Shown: one piece after another, positions 25,812-34,566 of the stretch | How the letters are laid out: every line of letters begins with the position of its first letter | Numbering within the stretch: the first letter of the stretch is position 1 | Assembly: GCF_902859805.1 (NCBI RefSeq) | Contig: NZ_CADIKC010000001.1 | Span: 868,001 to 932,000, forward strand | From: Paraburkholderia sediminicola | GTDB taxonomy: Bacteria > Pseudomonadota > Gammaproteobacteria > Burkholderiales > Burkholderiaceae | Direction: 5' to 3' | Length of the DNA: 64,000 nt | Position numbers and translations under genes: made by a program | The notes under the pieces: generated by a model | What the model was told of the DNA's origin: nothing | Databases searched by the model: none | The model's input: only the letters and a program-made list of their open reading frames with translations

Positions 25812-26564
25812 ATGCGCGTACTGATCGTCGACGACCATGAGCTCTTCAGAGCCGGATTGGCGCTTCTACTAACGGAGCTCTTTCCGAACATCGAGTTGCT
25901 GCACGCGAGCACGTTGTCGCAGGGGATGAATCATGCGCTTGTCGAACTCCTGAACATCGTTTTTCTCGATCTTGACCTGCCCGATGGCAACGGTTGCAAC
26001 GCGCTTGCCGAATTGAAGGAGTCGCGACCGTCGTTACCGGTGATCGTGATATCGGCCGATGAGCGGGTGGAGACCATCAGTCGATGCATCCAGCTTCGCG
26101 CCATGGGATACGTGCCCAAATCGTCGCCGCCCGAAGCGCTTCGCGCGGCGATAAGCGCGGTGCTTGCCGGAGGCGTGTTTCTGCCAGCCTCCAGCATCGC
26201 CCGCCTCAGTCGTGATATGGACACCACTGACAAGGTTCCGGCAAATCGACCCGACGATAGACAGGCGCGCGCTAAATCGGAAACGAGCAATGCATCCGAA
26301 CTGGGACTCACACCGAGAGAATTCGAAACGTTAGCGTTGTTGGTGCGCGGACTTCCGTCCAAGGCGATTGCCCTGAGAATGGGGCTCGAGGACATTACGG
26401 TACGGAAATACATCAGTCACCTGCTTGCACATTTCAATCTGCGGCGCCGTACGGAACTCATCGTCATGCTGGCGGATAAAGGAATCAAGCTCGGCGTCCC
26501 GCCGGTCACCGATCCGGCGCTTGACCGAAACCTGCCGGCTGCTGGCGGGCACCCAACCGACTGA
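25812..26564 (+). CDS. LuxR/NarL-type response regulator
   Basis: 250 residues from ATG 25812 (MRVLIVDDHELFRAG), chosen because the receiver domain starts there; the frame is open further upstream. The acidic pocket is D7-D8 with phospho-Asp 53 (FLDLDLPDGNG). After a polar linker (about 130-160) comes a LuxR HTH: LTPREFETLALLVRGLPSKA to VRKYISHLLAHFNLRRRTEL. It would bind DNA as a dimer once phosphorylated by the hybrid kinase just upstream. Possible targets are the two small exported genes that follow (inference). Confidence 0.92.
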   Translation: MRVLIVDDHELFRAGLALLLTELFPNIELLHASTLSQGMNHALVELLNIVFLDLDLPDGNGCNALAELKESRPSLPVIVISADERVETISRCIQLRAMGYVPKSSPPEALRAAISAVLAGGVFLPASSIARLSRDMDTTDKVPANRPDDRQARAKSETSNASELGLTPREFETLALLVRGLPSKAIALRMGLEDITVRKYISHLLAHFNLRRRTELIVMLADKGIKLGVPPVTDPALDRNLPAAGGHPTD

Positions 26565-26846
26565 CTTCAGGCAGCGTCGGGAGGCGAGCTTCCGACGCGT
26601 CACTGGAATCAGACGATCGCATTGCCTACATCTTTCGCCGACGTTTGCTGTCCACCACCTACGCATGTGCGTTGCGACGGCGCTTCCCCTGACCAAAAAT
26701 GAATATGGCAGCAACGCTGAGGGTGCATTCGTCGAGTGCACCCGGGGCGGTTGGTCGTCGTGATGATCTGAACCGGCCTTGGCTCGTGCGAAACGCGAAT
26801 AACGAATCGCATGAATGGAAAACTCAACGTGGATAAAGGAACCAAC

Positions 26847-27095
26847 ATGAAATCACCTCTTATAGTCGCATCCGCTGTCACGCTGTTTGTTGTGGCCGGT
26901 GTTGCGCATTCGCAAGGCACACCGCAAACCTCTCAACCCGCCCCGCAAGAAAACGCCGCAACACAGGCCTCTGACCCGAGCGCGGGGATGGAAGCATATG
27001 GCGGTACGCCCGACACGCGGGTACAAGGCGGTACAAAAAATGTCAGGCCGTGCCGGATGGATCCACAATGCAACGTTTTCTTCGGAGGGAGCTAA
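26847..27095 (+). CDS. Small exported protein with C-terminal PC-x5-C motif (copy 1)
   Basis: 82 residues from ATG 26847, with AAAGGA upstream; an in-frame ATG at 26811 has no clear ribosome site. A signal peptide (MKSPLIVASAVTLFVVAGVA) should be cleaved near AHS-Q. The mature part is Gln/Pro/Ala-rich and ends RPCRMDPQCNVFFGGS, with two Cys spaced by five residues. The gene at 27152 has the same plan and tail, so the two are paralogues. The function is unknown; a periplasmic disulphide-knotted tail or metal site is possible. Confidence 0.7.
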   Translation: MKSPLIVASAVTLFVVAGVAHSQGTPQTSQPAPQENAATQASDPSAGMEAYGGTPDTRVQGGTKNVRPCRMDPQCNVFFGGS

Positions 27096-27151
27096 CCGAG
27101 GTCTGACGGCGCGCGAGCCATGCAACCCGTCGATGACGAAAAGGTGAAGAA

Positions 27152-27421
27152 ATGAAAGTGCAACCCTTGGCTATAGCCATCGCGCTATTCCTGCTCACCG
27201 CGGTCAGCGCTGCCGACGCTCAGGAGATGCAACCGTCAGACGTCGCTAGCCACTCATCCAGCCAGCAGCCAATAAATTCGCCGCAGCGCGCGATGCCGAT
27301 CGACGGCGGCAGTACGTGGGACTATGGAGCTCAACCGGGCGGACGCAATGGTTACGGCAAAACCCGAGACGGTCAACCGTGCGTGGTGGGCCTGTCGTGC
27401 GATATTTATCAGGGTAGTTAG
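27152..27421 (+). CDS. Small exported protein with C-terminal PC-x5-C motif (copy 2)
   Basis: 89 residues. The signal peptide MKVQPLAIAIALFLLTAVSA is cleaved near ADA-Q. The mature region is polar and Gly-rich and ends QPCVVGLSCDIYQGS, matching the tail of the preceding gene (PC-x5-C, then N/D, V/I, F/Y and a final GS). It starts 56 nt after copy 1 and is followed by a rho-independent terminator, so the pair forms a short transcription unit. Low identity outside the tail suggests old duplication. Confidence 0.7.
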   Translation: MKVQPLAIAIALFLLTAVSAADAQEMQPSDVASHSSSQQPINSPQRAMPIDGGSTWDYGAQPGGRNGYGKTRDGQPCVVGLSCDIYQGS

Positions 27422-27485
27422 CGTGGTGGCTGTGTCGTGATAAGCCACATGGCGGTTCACCGCGCCTGACCACCGCCTCAAAAGA

Positions 27486-27512
27486 TCCCGCCTTGGTGGG
27501 GCGGGAGTTTTT
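27486..27512 (+). terminator. Rho-independent terminator after the small exported pair
   Basis: TCCCGCC (27486-27492) pairs with GGCGGGA (27500-27506) across a 7-nt loop, followed by GTTTTTC. It closes the 26847-27421 unit. The remaining 300 bp to the next gene show no other structure apart from the promoter expected for the PucR-like regulator. Confidence 0.8.
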
Positions 27513-27811
27513 CAAAAACGCGCCGCGTTGAAACACGCGCTGACGCTTCTCGCTTCCCCGCGCCGTGCGCCGCCTTTCGACCTACCAATTCCAGCTTTAT
27601 GTGATAGACGGCGCCCCACAAGCTTCCTATTATCAACATCAATCTCCGCGAATCGACCGTCTGAGGCCCAAAGGCCAGCAGTAACAGTGTCGTCCAGGCA
27701 GTCGCGCCTTGACCAGGATCGTTATGACGCCAGGAGCGATGCAATGCCGAAGCTGAAAATTTTGACCAGCGCTAGACTAGCGGCAACGCTAATCTCAGAG
27801 GAATGCACAGC

Positions 27812-29053
27812 ATGACCAGGAACATCCCGGAGATATCACCGGCCTTGCGCGAGTGGACTGAGAAAGTAGCCCTTGATCATGGGAGAGTCGTCGATCGAAT
27901 ATATGCAGCGCTGATGAATATCAAGCTGTATGCCGATCTGGATTCCCCAACAAAGCTTGATATCCGCAATTCGATCGACTGGTCCGCAAAACTCTGGTTC
28001 GAAACCCTGTTGTCAGGCAGCGCTCCGTCAGCGGAAGGGCTTGAGGCCTTTCGGGAGTATGGGCGCCGGCGGGTCTATCAGGGCTTACCTCTCGACGCGT
28101 TGCTGCGCGCGTTCCGGTTGGGGTCCCGCGAGTTATGGTGCTCCTATATTGATCCAGATGAGAAACGCAACGATTTGCGGGATGAACTGTTATTCCGAAT
28201 CTCGCCGTTCTTGATGGAATTCTTCGACGTCCTGGCGCAGATCATCTCTCAGACCTACCTGGAAGAACAATATAAGCAGGCTCGCTGGCGGGAGTCGCTG
28301 CGATATCAGTTACACAGCATTATTTTTTACTACCCCGACGATACTGAAGGATTCGCCAAAACCGCAGCCGCCCTCCGGCTCGATGGGACGATTCCCAGAA
28401 TAGCGCTAGCCATCGACCTACACTCGATCGACAGCAGTTCGCCAACGTTCAAAAGCGAGCTCGACCGGATTGTTGTTGCAACCGCCGGGCGGCTCAAGTT
28501 GCCTGTCGATGCGCTCTTCGACATCTGGTACGGCGGGAAACTACTCTTGTGGATACCGGCCCGGCTCGGTGACCTGGTTGGCATGAGCGATCTTCAGATG
28601 GGCAAGCAGATCGCAGCGGTTGCAGAAGCGATACCGGAAATCAAATCGATCGGCGTTGGCCTGATGGGCGAAGGCGCGGCGGGCTGGGCCATGTCCGCGG
28701 AGGAAGCAAGCCGCGCTCTCAGTCTCGGCCGTGCTCAGGGAAGCGAAGAGCGCGTATGGTTGTACTCGAAAATCGTCCTCGAAGAAAGCGTACGTGGTAC
28801 GAAGAACGCACTGCGTTACCTCGTCTCTCTGGTCGAACAGCTCGCAAGCGAACCGGAGTTACTCGAAACACTCAGGACCTACTTCGATCAGCTACAGCGA
28901 AGAAAGGTCACCGCGAGTGTTCTTGGCATTCATCCGAATACGCTTAACTATCGACTCGAACGAATTGAAAATATCCTCGGCGCACGCCTCGACGACGCAA
29001 GCTGGATATCGAAGCTCGATATTGCAATCAAGCTGCACGGCTCGGCGAGGTAA
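27812..29053 (+). CDS. PucR/CdaR-like transcriptional regulator
   Basis: 413 residues from the ATG at 27812, which has AGAGGA about 9 nt upstream (an ATG at 27803 is too close). The middle of the protein resembles a GGDEF-like PucR domain, and the C-terminal 60 residues form the PucR-type HTH (RKVTASVLGIHPNTLNYRLE, then RIENILG). Such regulators usually activate catabolic genes beside them. It is co-oriented with and directly upstream of the CoA operon at 29279-34447, so it probably controls that operon in response to its substrate or a CoA intermediate. Confidence 0.85.
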   Translation: MTRNIPEISPALREWTEKVALDHGRVVDRIYAALMNIKLYADLDSPTKLDIRNSIDWSAKLWFETLLSGSAPSAEGLEAFREYGRRRVYQGLPLDALLRAFRLGSRELWCSYIDPDEKRNDLRDELLFRISPFLMEFFDVLAQIISQTYLEEQYKQARWRESLRYQLHSIIFYYPDDTEGFAKTAAALRLDGTIPRIALAIDLHSIDSSSPTFKSELDRIVVATAGRLKLPVDALFDIWYGGKLLLWIPARLGDLVGMSDLQMGKQIAAVAEAIPEIKSIGVGLMGEGAAGWAMSAEEASRALSLGRAQGSEERVWLYSKIVLEESVRGTKNALRYLVSLVEQLASEPELLETLRTYFDQLQRRKVTASVLGIHPNTLNYRLERIENILGARLDDASWISKLDIAIKLHGSAR

Positions 29054-29278
29054 ACCAGGCCCTGTCTGATCCAGACTACCGGCATTGGAAAAATAGCTAA
29101 CTGCGTTGTGAGTTATCACATAGGCGAGCGGTCGGGAGAACTCTAAGATCCGATGTGCTCGCCGCCGTTGATTTGAACTTACGTACGAGGTACGAAGAAG
29201 TCAGGGCTTGCGCGAATGAATGAGCGCCGCCCGACCGGGCAGGCGCTGGACGCCCCTGAACCCGGAAGGTCCGCTTTA

Positions 29279-30082
29279 ATGTCAAACACGTTGACTGCCC
29301 CCTCATTCGACACCCTTCTCTACGAAAAGAGAAATGCAACGGCCTACGTGACGTTGAACCGTCCCGAGGTAATGAATGCGCTGAACCACAAGGCGATTGC
29401 AGAACTCGGGGCAGCGTTTGCAGATGCCCAGGCGGACTCACAGATTCGCGGCGTCATCATCACCGGCGCAGGCAATCGGGCATTCATCGCCGGGGCCGAC
29501 ATCACCGAGCTAGCCACCGCGACGCCGATCGAGGCTGAACGCCAGACGCGGGCGGGGCAAGCGCTTCTCAATCTCATCGAAAATCTCGGCAAGCCAGTCA
29601 TTGCCGCCGTGAACGGCCTGGCGCTTGGCGGTGGATGTGAGACCGCACTCGCCTGCACTTTCCGGCTAGCCAGTCCGAGCGCAATGTTCGGGCAGCCCGA
29701 GATCAAGCTGGGGCTTATCCCCGGCTTCGGCGGCACACAACGACTCCCTCGTCTCGTTGGCAAAAGCGTCGCGCTAAAACTCATCCTCACCGGCGAGATG
29801 GTCTCCGCGAACGAGGCGTATCGGATCGGTCTGGTCAATGAAATCGTGGAAGCCGGCAATCTGATCGCCCGGGCCGAAGCGATTCTGGCGCAGATCGCCG
29901 CCAACGCGCCACTTGCCGTCGCTTACGCAATGGATGCCGTCAACCTCGGGCTCAACGCTGCTTTGCCAGAAGGACTCGCCCTGGAAGGGAAACTCTTCGC
30001 GTTATGTGCCGCGACAGAGGACAAGAAAGAAGGGACGACCGCCTTTCTGGAGAAGCGCCCGCCGAAGTTCCAGGGGCGTTGA
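29279..30082 (+). CDS. Enoyl-CoA hydratase/isomerase family protein
   Basis: 267 residues from ATG 29279; the in-frame ATG at 29216 adds a poorly conserved stretch. The crotonase fold is clear: oxyanion-hole segment FIAGADITELA, LALGGGCETALAC (first catalytic Glu) and MFGQPEIKLGLIPGFGGTQR (second Glu). Both glutamates that add water across a trans-2-enoyl-CoA are present, so hydratase activity is expected. First of five co-oriented genes with short gaps (100, 86, 23 and 28 nt) encoding CoA transfer, decarboxylation and two dehydrogenations. Confidence 0.92.
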   Translation: MSNTLTAPSFDTLLYEKRNATAYVTLNRPEVMNALNHKAIAELGAAFADAQADSQIRGVIITGAGNRAFIAGADITELATATPIEAERQTRAGQALLNLIENLGKPVIAAVNGLALGGGCETALACTFRLASPSAMFGQPEIKLGLIPGFGGTQRLPRLVGKSVALKLILTGEMVSANEAYRIGLVNEIVEAGNLIARAEAILAQIAANAPLAVAYAMDAVNLGLNAALPEGLALEGKLFALCAATEDKKEGTTAFLEKRPPKFQGR

Positions 30083-30182
30083 GACCTAACGGGTCTTCGT
30101 TACTCCCGCTCACGACTCACGGTCCAGATGAGCTTGCGTCTGCATAGACGTCAAACCCTAACCCCGAATCGGGAACACTTCC

Positions 30183-31412
30183 ATGACTGATGGACAGCAC
30201 GTGTTTTCAGGTCTCAAGGTGCTCGACCTTGCGAGCTATATTGCCGGCCCTGCGGCAACAACGATTCTGGCCGACTTCGGAGCAGACGTCATCAAGATCG
30301 AGCCGCCAGGCACGGGCGACGTCTACCGGTTCTTCTCGGCCATGCCGCCGAACCCCGTGGCCAACAGCAACTACGCCTGGCAATTGACGAACCGCAACAA
30401 GCGCAGCATTGCCCTAGACCTGAAGTCCAGCGAAGCGAAAGAAGTGCTGGTGCGCCTGGTTCAATGGGCAGACGTCGTGGTCGTCAATTTTCCGCCACGT
30501 GTGAAGGCCGCTTTGGGCGTGACCTACGCGGCATTGTCACCGCTCAACCCGAAGCTCATCTACGCGGACATTACCGGCTACGGTTCCGAGGGACCCGAGG
30601 CCGACACGCCGGGTTTCGATGTCACGGCCTATTGGGCACGCTCCGGCCTCATGGAAGTCACCCACGACGCCGGCAGCCCGCCGACACTTCCCATTCCCGG
30701 AATCGGCGATCACGCCACGGCCACGACACTGTACGCGGCGATCGTCACTGCACTCTATACGCGCGCCACAACCGGCAAAGGAAGTCATGTGTCGACTTCG
30801 CTGATCGCCAACGGTATCTGGGCGGCGGCAGCGTGGGTCGAGGGCGGTCTGAACGGCGGTCGATTCTTCGCCCAGCACGACCGGAAGAATCCACCCAACG
30901 CGCTGCTCAACCCTTACCAGACAGCCGACGGTCGCTGGATTCTGCTGGTCGCGGCGCAACGCAAGGACTGGCCCGCTTTCGCTCGCGCTATCGATATGCC
31001 GGAGCTTCTGGAAGACCCGCGGTTTGTCGATGACCAACGCATCAATAACGCAGCCGCACTGGTCGAGATTCTCGATCCGTTGTTCGCCAGCCAGCCGCTC
31101 GCCTTCTGGAAACAGGCACTCAACGCGGCGCGTGTAATTTTCGGTGTCGTGCAGATTGCCGAAGAGATCATTCACGATCCGCAACTGGAGGCCAACGGTA
31201 TCGTCGTGCCGCTCGACGTTCCGGGCAAGCCAGCCATGCGCACGGTTAGCAATCCGATACAGATCATGGGGGAACAGAAGGTCAAGCCGCGCGCTGCGCC
31301 ACAACTTGGCGAACACGGCGCGGAGATCCTGCAAGAGATGGGCTTCAGCAAAGAAGACATCGCGCGCCTTCACGACGCGGGCGCGGTCGCGCGCTTTAAC
31401 GGCCCGGTCTGA
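30183..31412 (+). CDS. CaiB/BaiF family (class III) CoA-transferase
   Basis: 409 residues with the class III fold: LKVLDLASYIAGPAATTILA at the start, IKIEPPGTGDVYR, and GFDVTAYWARSGLM containing the Asp that carries the acyl anhydride. The C-terminal MRTVSNPIQI segment is also typical. Family members move CoA from a donor thioester to a carboxylic acid in the cytoplasm, activating it for beta-oxidation. In this operon it probably loads CoA onto the starting acid. It could equally be an acyl-CoA racemase, the other branch of the family, but the operon context favours transfer. Confidence 0.9.
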   Translation: MTDGQHVFSGLKVLDLASYIAGPAATTILADFGADVIKIEPPGTGDVYRFFSAMPPNPVANSNYAWQLTNRNKRSIALDLKSSEAKEVLVRLVQWADVVVVNFPPRVKAALGVTYAALSPLNPKLIYADITGYGSEGPEADTPGFDVTAYWARSGLMEVTHDAGSPPTLPIPGIGDHATATTLYAAIVTALYTRATTGKGSHVSTSLIANGIWAAAAWVEGGLNGGRFFAQHDRKNPPNALLNPYQTADGRWILLVAAQRKDWPAFARAIDMPELLEDPRFVDDQRINNAAALVEILDPLFASQPLAFWKQALNAARVIFGVVQIAEEIIHDPQLEANGIVVPLDVPGKPAMRTVSNPIQIMGEQKVKPRAAPQLGEHGAEILQEMGFSKEDIARLHDAGAVARFNGPV

Positions 31413-31498
31413 TCTCACCACGTTGCACGATTTGATCTAGCGCCTTCGGCTGCAACGCACGGGCAGGCCCCTGCCCTACCACTCACCTGGAGCTTCAC

Positions 31499-32254
31499 AT
31501 GACTGAAGACGAAATTCGCGCGCGTGCATACGCGATGCCGATCAGCAGCCCCGCCTATCCCAAGCCGCCTTTCCGGTTCGTCGATCGTGAATTCATCATC
31601 ATTTCCTATCGCACTGATCCGCAAGCGCTGGCCAGCATCATCCCTGCTCCGCTGCTTCCAGCCGAACCGATCGTCAAGTACGAGTTCATCAACATGCCGG
31701 ACTCAAGTGGTCTCGGCTCATACACCGAATCAGGCCAGGTCGTGCCGGTGTCGTTCAACGGGGTATCCGGCGGATTCACGCATGCCATGTACCTCGACAG
31801 CGAGGCCGGTATCGCCTCCGGTCGCGAGTTGCTCGGCTTTCCGAAAGTGCTCGCGCAGCCGAAGCTTGAAATCCGCAACGACGCGCTGGTGGGGACCCTC
31901 GACTACAACGGTGTGCGCGTTGCGACCGCAACCATGGCGTACAAGTACGAGCCGCTGGATCTCGCAGCCGTCAAGAAGACGCTCGCGGCACCTGGCTTTC
32001 TGCTGAAAATACTGCCTCACGTCGATGGGTCGGCCCGGATCTGCGAGCTGGTCAGGTATTACGTCACCGACGTCACGGTAAAAGGCGCCTGGAGCGGCCC
32101 AGCCTCGCTCGAACTGCATCCGCACTGTTTCGCGCCAGTCGCAAAACTGCCGGTGCTCGAGGTTCTATCCGCGATCCACATCCTGACCGATCTGACAATC
32201 GGCGGAGCGGAAGTCGTGCACGACTATCTGCGCCACCCCTCGAACGCATCCTGA
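31499..32254 (+). CDS. adc: Acetoacetate decarboxylase-family protein
   Basis: 251 residues, the normal length. [16 protein letters not shown] holds the Schiff-base Lys at 116, and SYTESG holds the paired Glu at 77. In the clostridial enzyme the reactive Lys is followed by a second Lys that helps set its pKa; here that position is Val 117. The protein may decarboxylate acetoacetate to acetone and CO2, or be one of the ADC-like enzymes acting on other beta-keto or hydroxy acids. Its position between CoA-transferase and acyl-CoA dehydrogenase suggests a beta-keto acid intermediate. Confidence 0.8.
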   Translation: MTEDEIRARAYAMPISSPAYPKPPFRFVDREFIIISYRTDPQALASIIPAPLLPAEPIVKYEFINMPDSSGLGSYTESGQVVPVSFNGVSGGFTHAMYLDSEAGIASGRELLGFPKVLAQPKLEIRNDALVGTLDYNGVRVATATMAYKYEPLDLAAVKKTLAAPGFLLKILPHVDGSARICELVRYYVTDVTVKGAWSGPASLELHPHCFAPVAKLPVLEVLSAIHILTDLTIGGAEVVHDYLRHPSNAS

Positions 32255-32277
32255 CCAACGCTCCAATGGAACTCTCC

Positions 32278-33483
32278 ATGACTGCCAGTTCAAAGCCAAA
32301 CCATCCGCTTCCGGCGCCCGATAGCGACTTCTATCTGCTTAACGAGATTCTGAGCGACACCGAAAGGGCTTTGCTAAAGCGGGTGCGTACCTTTATGGAG
32401 AGCCAGGTTGCGCCCGTGATCAATAAGTTCTGGGCGGAGGACGCGTTCCCATTCGAGCTCATCCCCGGCATCCGGGACCTGGGTATCGCCGGCGTCGGTT
32501 TCGAAGGATATGGCTGCCCTGGCGGCAGCACGCTCCTCGATGGATTTATCGCCATGGAGCTGGCACGCGTCGACTCTTCCATCGCAACCTTTTATGGCGT
32601 CCATAGCGGCCTGGCGATGGGATCGATCTATCTCGGCGGTTCGGAGGAGCAGAAGCAGAAATGGCTGCCGCCAATGGCCCGAATGGAGAAAATCGGTTGC
32701 TTCGGATTGACTGAACCGCTGGTTGGATCGGGCGCCGGCGGAGGCCTGCTGACCACCGCCAGACGCGAAGGCAATACGTGGGTTCTCAACGGTCAGAAAC
32801 GATGGATCGGCAATGCGCCCTGGTGCGATCTCTCGATCATCTGGGCACGCGATGTCGACGACAACCAGGTCAAGGGCTTCATTGTCGAGAACAAAACGAC
32901 CCCGGGCTTTTCGGTTGAAAAGATCGAGAACAAGATCGCGTTGCGAGTGGTGCAGAACGGCATGATCACGCTCGACCATTGCCGCGTGCCCGAAGAGAAC
33001 CGCCTCCAGGGGGATCTGTCCTTTCGCGATACCGCGCGGGTCCTGCGACTGACCCGTCAATACGTCGCCTGGGAATCCGTTGGCTGCAGCATGGGTGCTT
33101 ACGAACACGCGCTGCGCTACGCGCAAACCCGCGAGCAGTTGGGCAAACCCATCGGGTCATTCCAGATGGTGCAGGACCTCCTCGCCAAAATGCTTGGCAA
33201 CATTACCGCATCGCAATGCATGGTCGTCAGGCTCGCCCAACTCCAGGATCAGGGCAAGCTGCTGGATCAGCACGCGTCGCTGGCGAAAGCATTCTGTACG
33301 ACCCGCATGCGCGAGACGGTTGCGTGGGCTCGCGAACTATTCGGCGGCAACGGCATTGTGCTGGACTACAACGTCGCCCGTTTCTTTGCCGATGCCGAAG
33401 CGCTCTATTCATACGAAGGCACGCGCGAAATGAACTCCCTGATCGTCGGCAAGGCAGTAACCGGCTTCAGCGCTTTCGCCTGA
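32278..33483 (+). CDS. Acyl-CoA dehydrogenase (glutaryl-CoA dehydrogenase-like)
   Basis: 401 residues from ATG 32278; an earlier ATG at 32266 adds four residues. Family motifs: GSEEQKQKWLPPMARMEKIG and CFGLTEP (FAD/substrate loop), TARREGNTWVLNGQKRWIGN, and near the C-terminus YEGTREMNSLIVGKAVTGF, whose Glu is the catalytic base. The overall pattern is closest to glutaryl-CoA dehydrogenases, which oxidise and decarboxylate, but side-chain specificity is not settled by eye. FAD-bound, it would pass electrons to ETF. It is 23 nt after the decarboxylase gene. Confidence 0.9.
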   Translation: MTASSKPNHPLPAPDSDFYLLNEILSDTERALLKRVRTFMESQVAPVINKFWAEDAFPFELIPGIRDLGIAGVGFEGYGCPGGSTLLDGFIAMELARVDSSIATFYGVHSGLAMGSIYLGGSEEQKQKWLPPMARMEKIGCFGLTEPLVGSGAGGGLLTTARREGNTWVLNGQKRWIGNAPWCDLSIIWARDVDDNQVKGFIVENKTTPGFSVEKIENKIALRVVQNGMITLDHCRVPEENRLQGDLSFRDTARVLRLTRQYVAWESVGCSMGAYEHALRYAQTREQLGKPIGSFQMVQDLLAKMLGNITASQCMVVRLAQLQDQGKLLDQHASLAKAFCTTRMRETVAWARELFGGNGIVLDYNVARFFADAEALYSYEGTREMNSLIVGKAVTGFSAFA

Positions 33484-33511
33484 ACACTCCCCACTCGCAG
33501 GATGATTAGCC

Positions 33512-34447
33512 ATGAGTAAAGACATCAACCGCATTGCCATTATCGGCACCGGCGTTATCGGTGCAAGCTGGGCCGCCTTGTTCCTTGCCAAGGGCCTGGA
33601 TGTGATCGCCACGGACATTGCGCCGGATGCCAAAACGAAGCTTGAGGCATTCATTGACGCAGCATGGCCCGCATTGGAAAGATTGGGACTCGCGCCAGGC
33701 GCCTCGCGCAGCAGACTGGAGTTCACGGCGAATCTCGACGACGCGGTGGCCGGCAGCGACTTTGTCCAGGAGAATGGGCCCGAGCGTATCGATTTCAAAC
33801 AGGACCTCTACAGGCATCTCGACAATATCCTCGCGCCCAGCACAATCATCGCATCGAGCTCTTCAGGCCTGACCATGAGCGAGATCCAGTCGGCGTGCAG
33901 GAATCATCCTGAGCGGTGCGTCATTGGACATCCGTTCAATCCGCCCCACCTGATACCGCTTGTTGAAATCGTCGGCGGCGCCAAAACATCGGAAGAGACC
34001 ATCGAGCGCGTCACGGCTTTTTATAGCGGCCTCGGAAAGCGCACGGTTCGGCTCCATAAGGAAGTGCCGGGGCACGTCGCCAATCGGCTGCAAGCCGCGC
34101 TTTTCCGCGAAATGGTGTATCTGATATCGGAAGGCGTGGTCAGCGTAGCCGATGCCGATACGGCTGTTTCCTGGGGACCAGGTCTGCGCTGGGGAGGGAT
34201 GGGACCGAGCCTGCTGTTTCATCTGGGCGGCGGCGACGGCGGTATCGAACATTTCTTCGAGCAGTTCACGGGACCGATGAGCGCGTGGTGGCGCGTGCTT
34301 GGCACGCCTGAGCTGACCCCTGAGGTTCGTGCAACCATCATCCGAGGGGTGCACGAAGAGACTCAATCCCGGTCCACGCACGAACTTGCCGCGCATCGCG
34401 ATGAGCTCCTGCTAGGCCTCCTGAGCCTTCGTCGAGACGAACGCTGA
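33512..34447 (+). CDS. 3-hydroxyacyl-CoA / L-carnitine-type dehydrogenase
   Basis: 311 residues. The NAD-binding loop is IGTGVIGASWAALFLAKGLD; SSSSGLTMSEI and CVIGHPFNPPHLIPLVEIVG carry the catalytic Ser and His of the 3-hydroxyacyl-CoA dehydrogenase family. The length and the single C-terminal helical domain fit L-carnitine or L-gulonate dehydrogenase and 3-hydroxybutyryl-CoA dehydrogenase, which cannot be separated by eye. Last gene of the operon, followed by a long inverted repeat at 34459-34508. It oxidises a beta-hydroxy group to a keto group, which would feed the decarboxylase. Confidence 0.88.
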   Translation: MSKDINRIAIIGTGVIGASWAALFLAKGLDVIATDIAPDAKTKLEAFIDAAWPALERLGLAPGASRSRLEFTANLDDAVAGSDFVQENGPERIDFKQDLYRHLDNILAPSTIIASSSSGLTMSEIQSACRNHPERCVIGHPFNPPHLIPLVEIVGGAKTSEETIERVTAFYSGLGKRTVRLHKEVPGHVANRLQAALFREMVYLISEGVVSVADADTAVSWGPGLRWGGMGPSLLFHLGGGDGGIEHFFEQFTGPMSAWWRVLGTPELTPEVRATIIRGVHEETQSRSTHELAAHRDELLLGLLSLRRDER

Positions 34448-34458
34448 TGCTGTCATGA

Positions 34459-34508
34459 GTGCAGGTAACCGTAAATCCTCCAATCGGAAGATATATGGTT
34501 ACCTGCAC
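34459..34508. terminator. Long hairpin between convergent genes
   Basis: GTGCAGGTAACC (34459-34470) is perfectly complementary to GGTTACCTGCAC (34497-34508), with a weaker inner stem (ATCCTCC / GGAAGAT, with one wobble pair). It lies between the end of the CoA operon and the stop of the leftward kinase gene, as expected for a bidirectional terminator, but there is no T-run. It could instead be an operator or a small repeat element. Confidence 0.5.
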
Positions 34509-34566
34509 AATAACGGAGGAACTGAGAAGCTCCAGGAACATCCTGGCGACGTTTCGGGCGTCAGGG

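Noticed and set aside
30537..31421. 294-residue leftward frame opposite the CaiB gene
   Set aside because: Antisense shadow; the sense strand has complete CaiB motifs.
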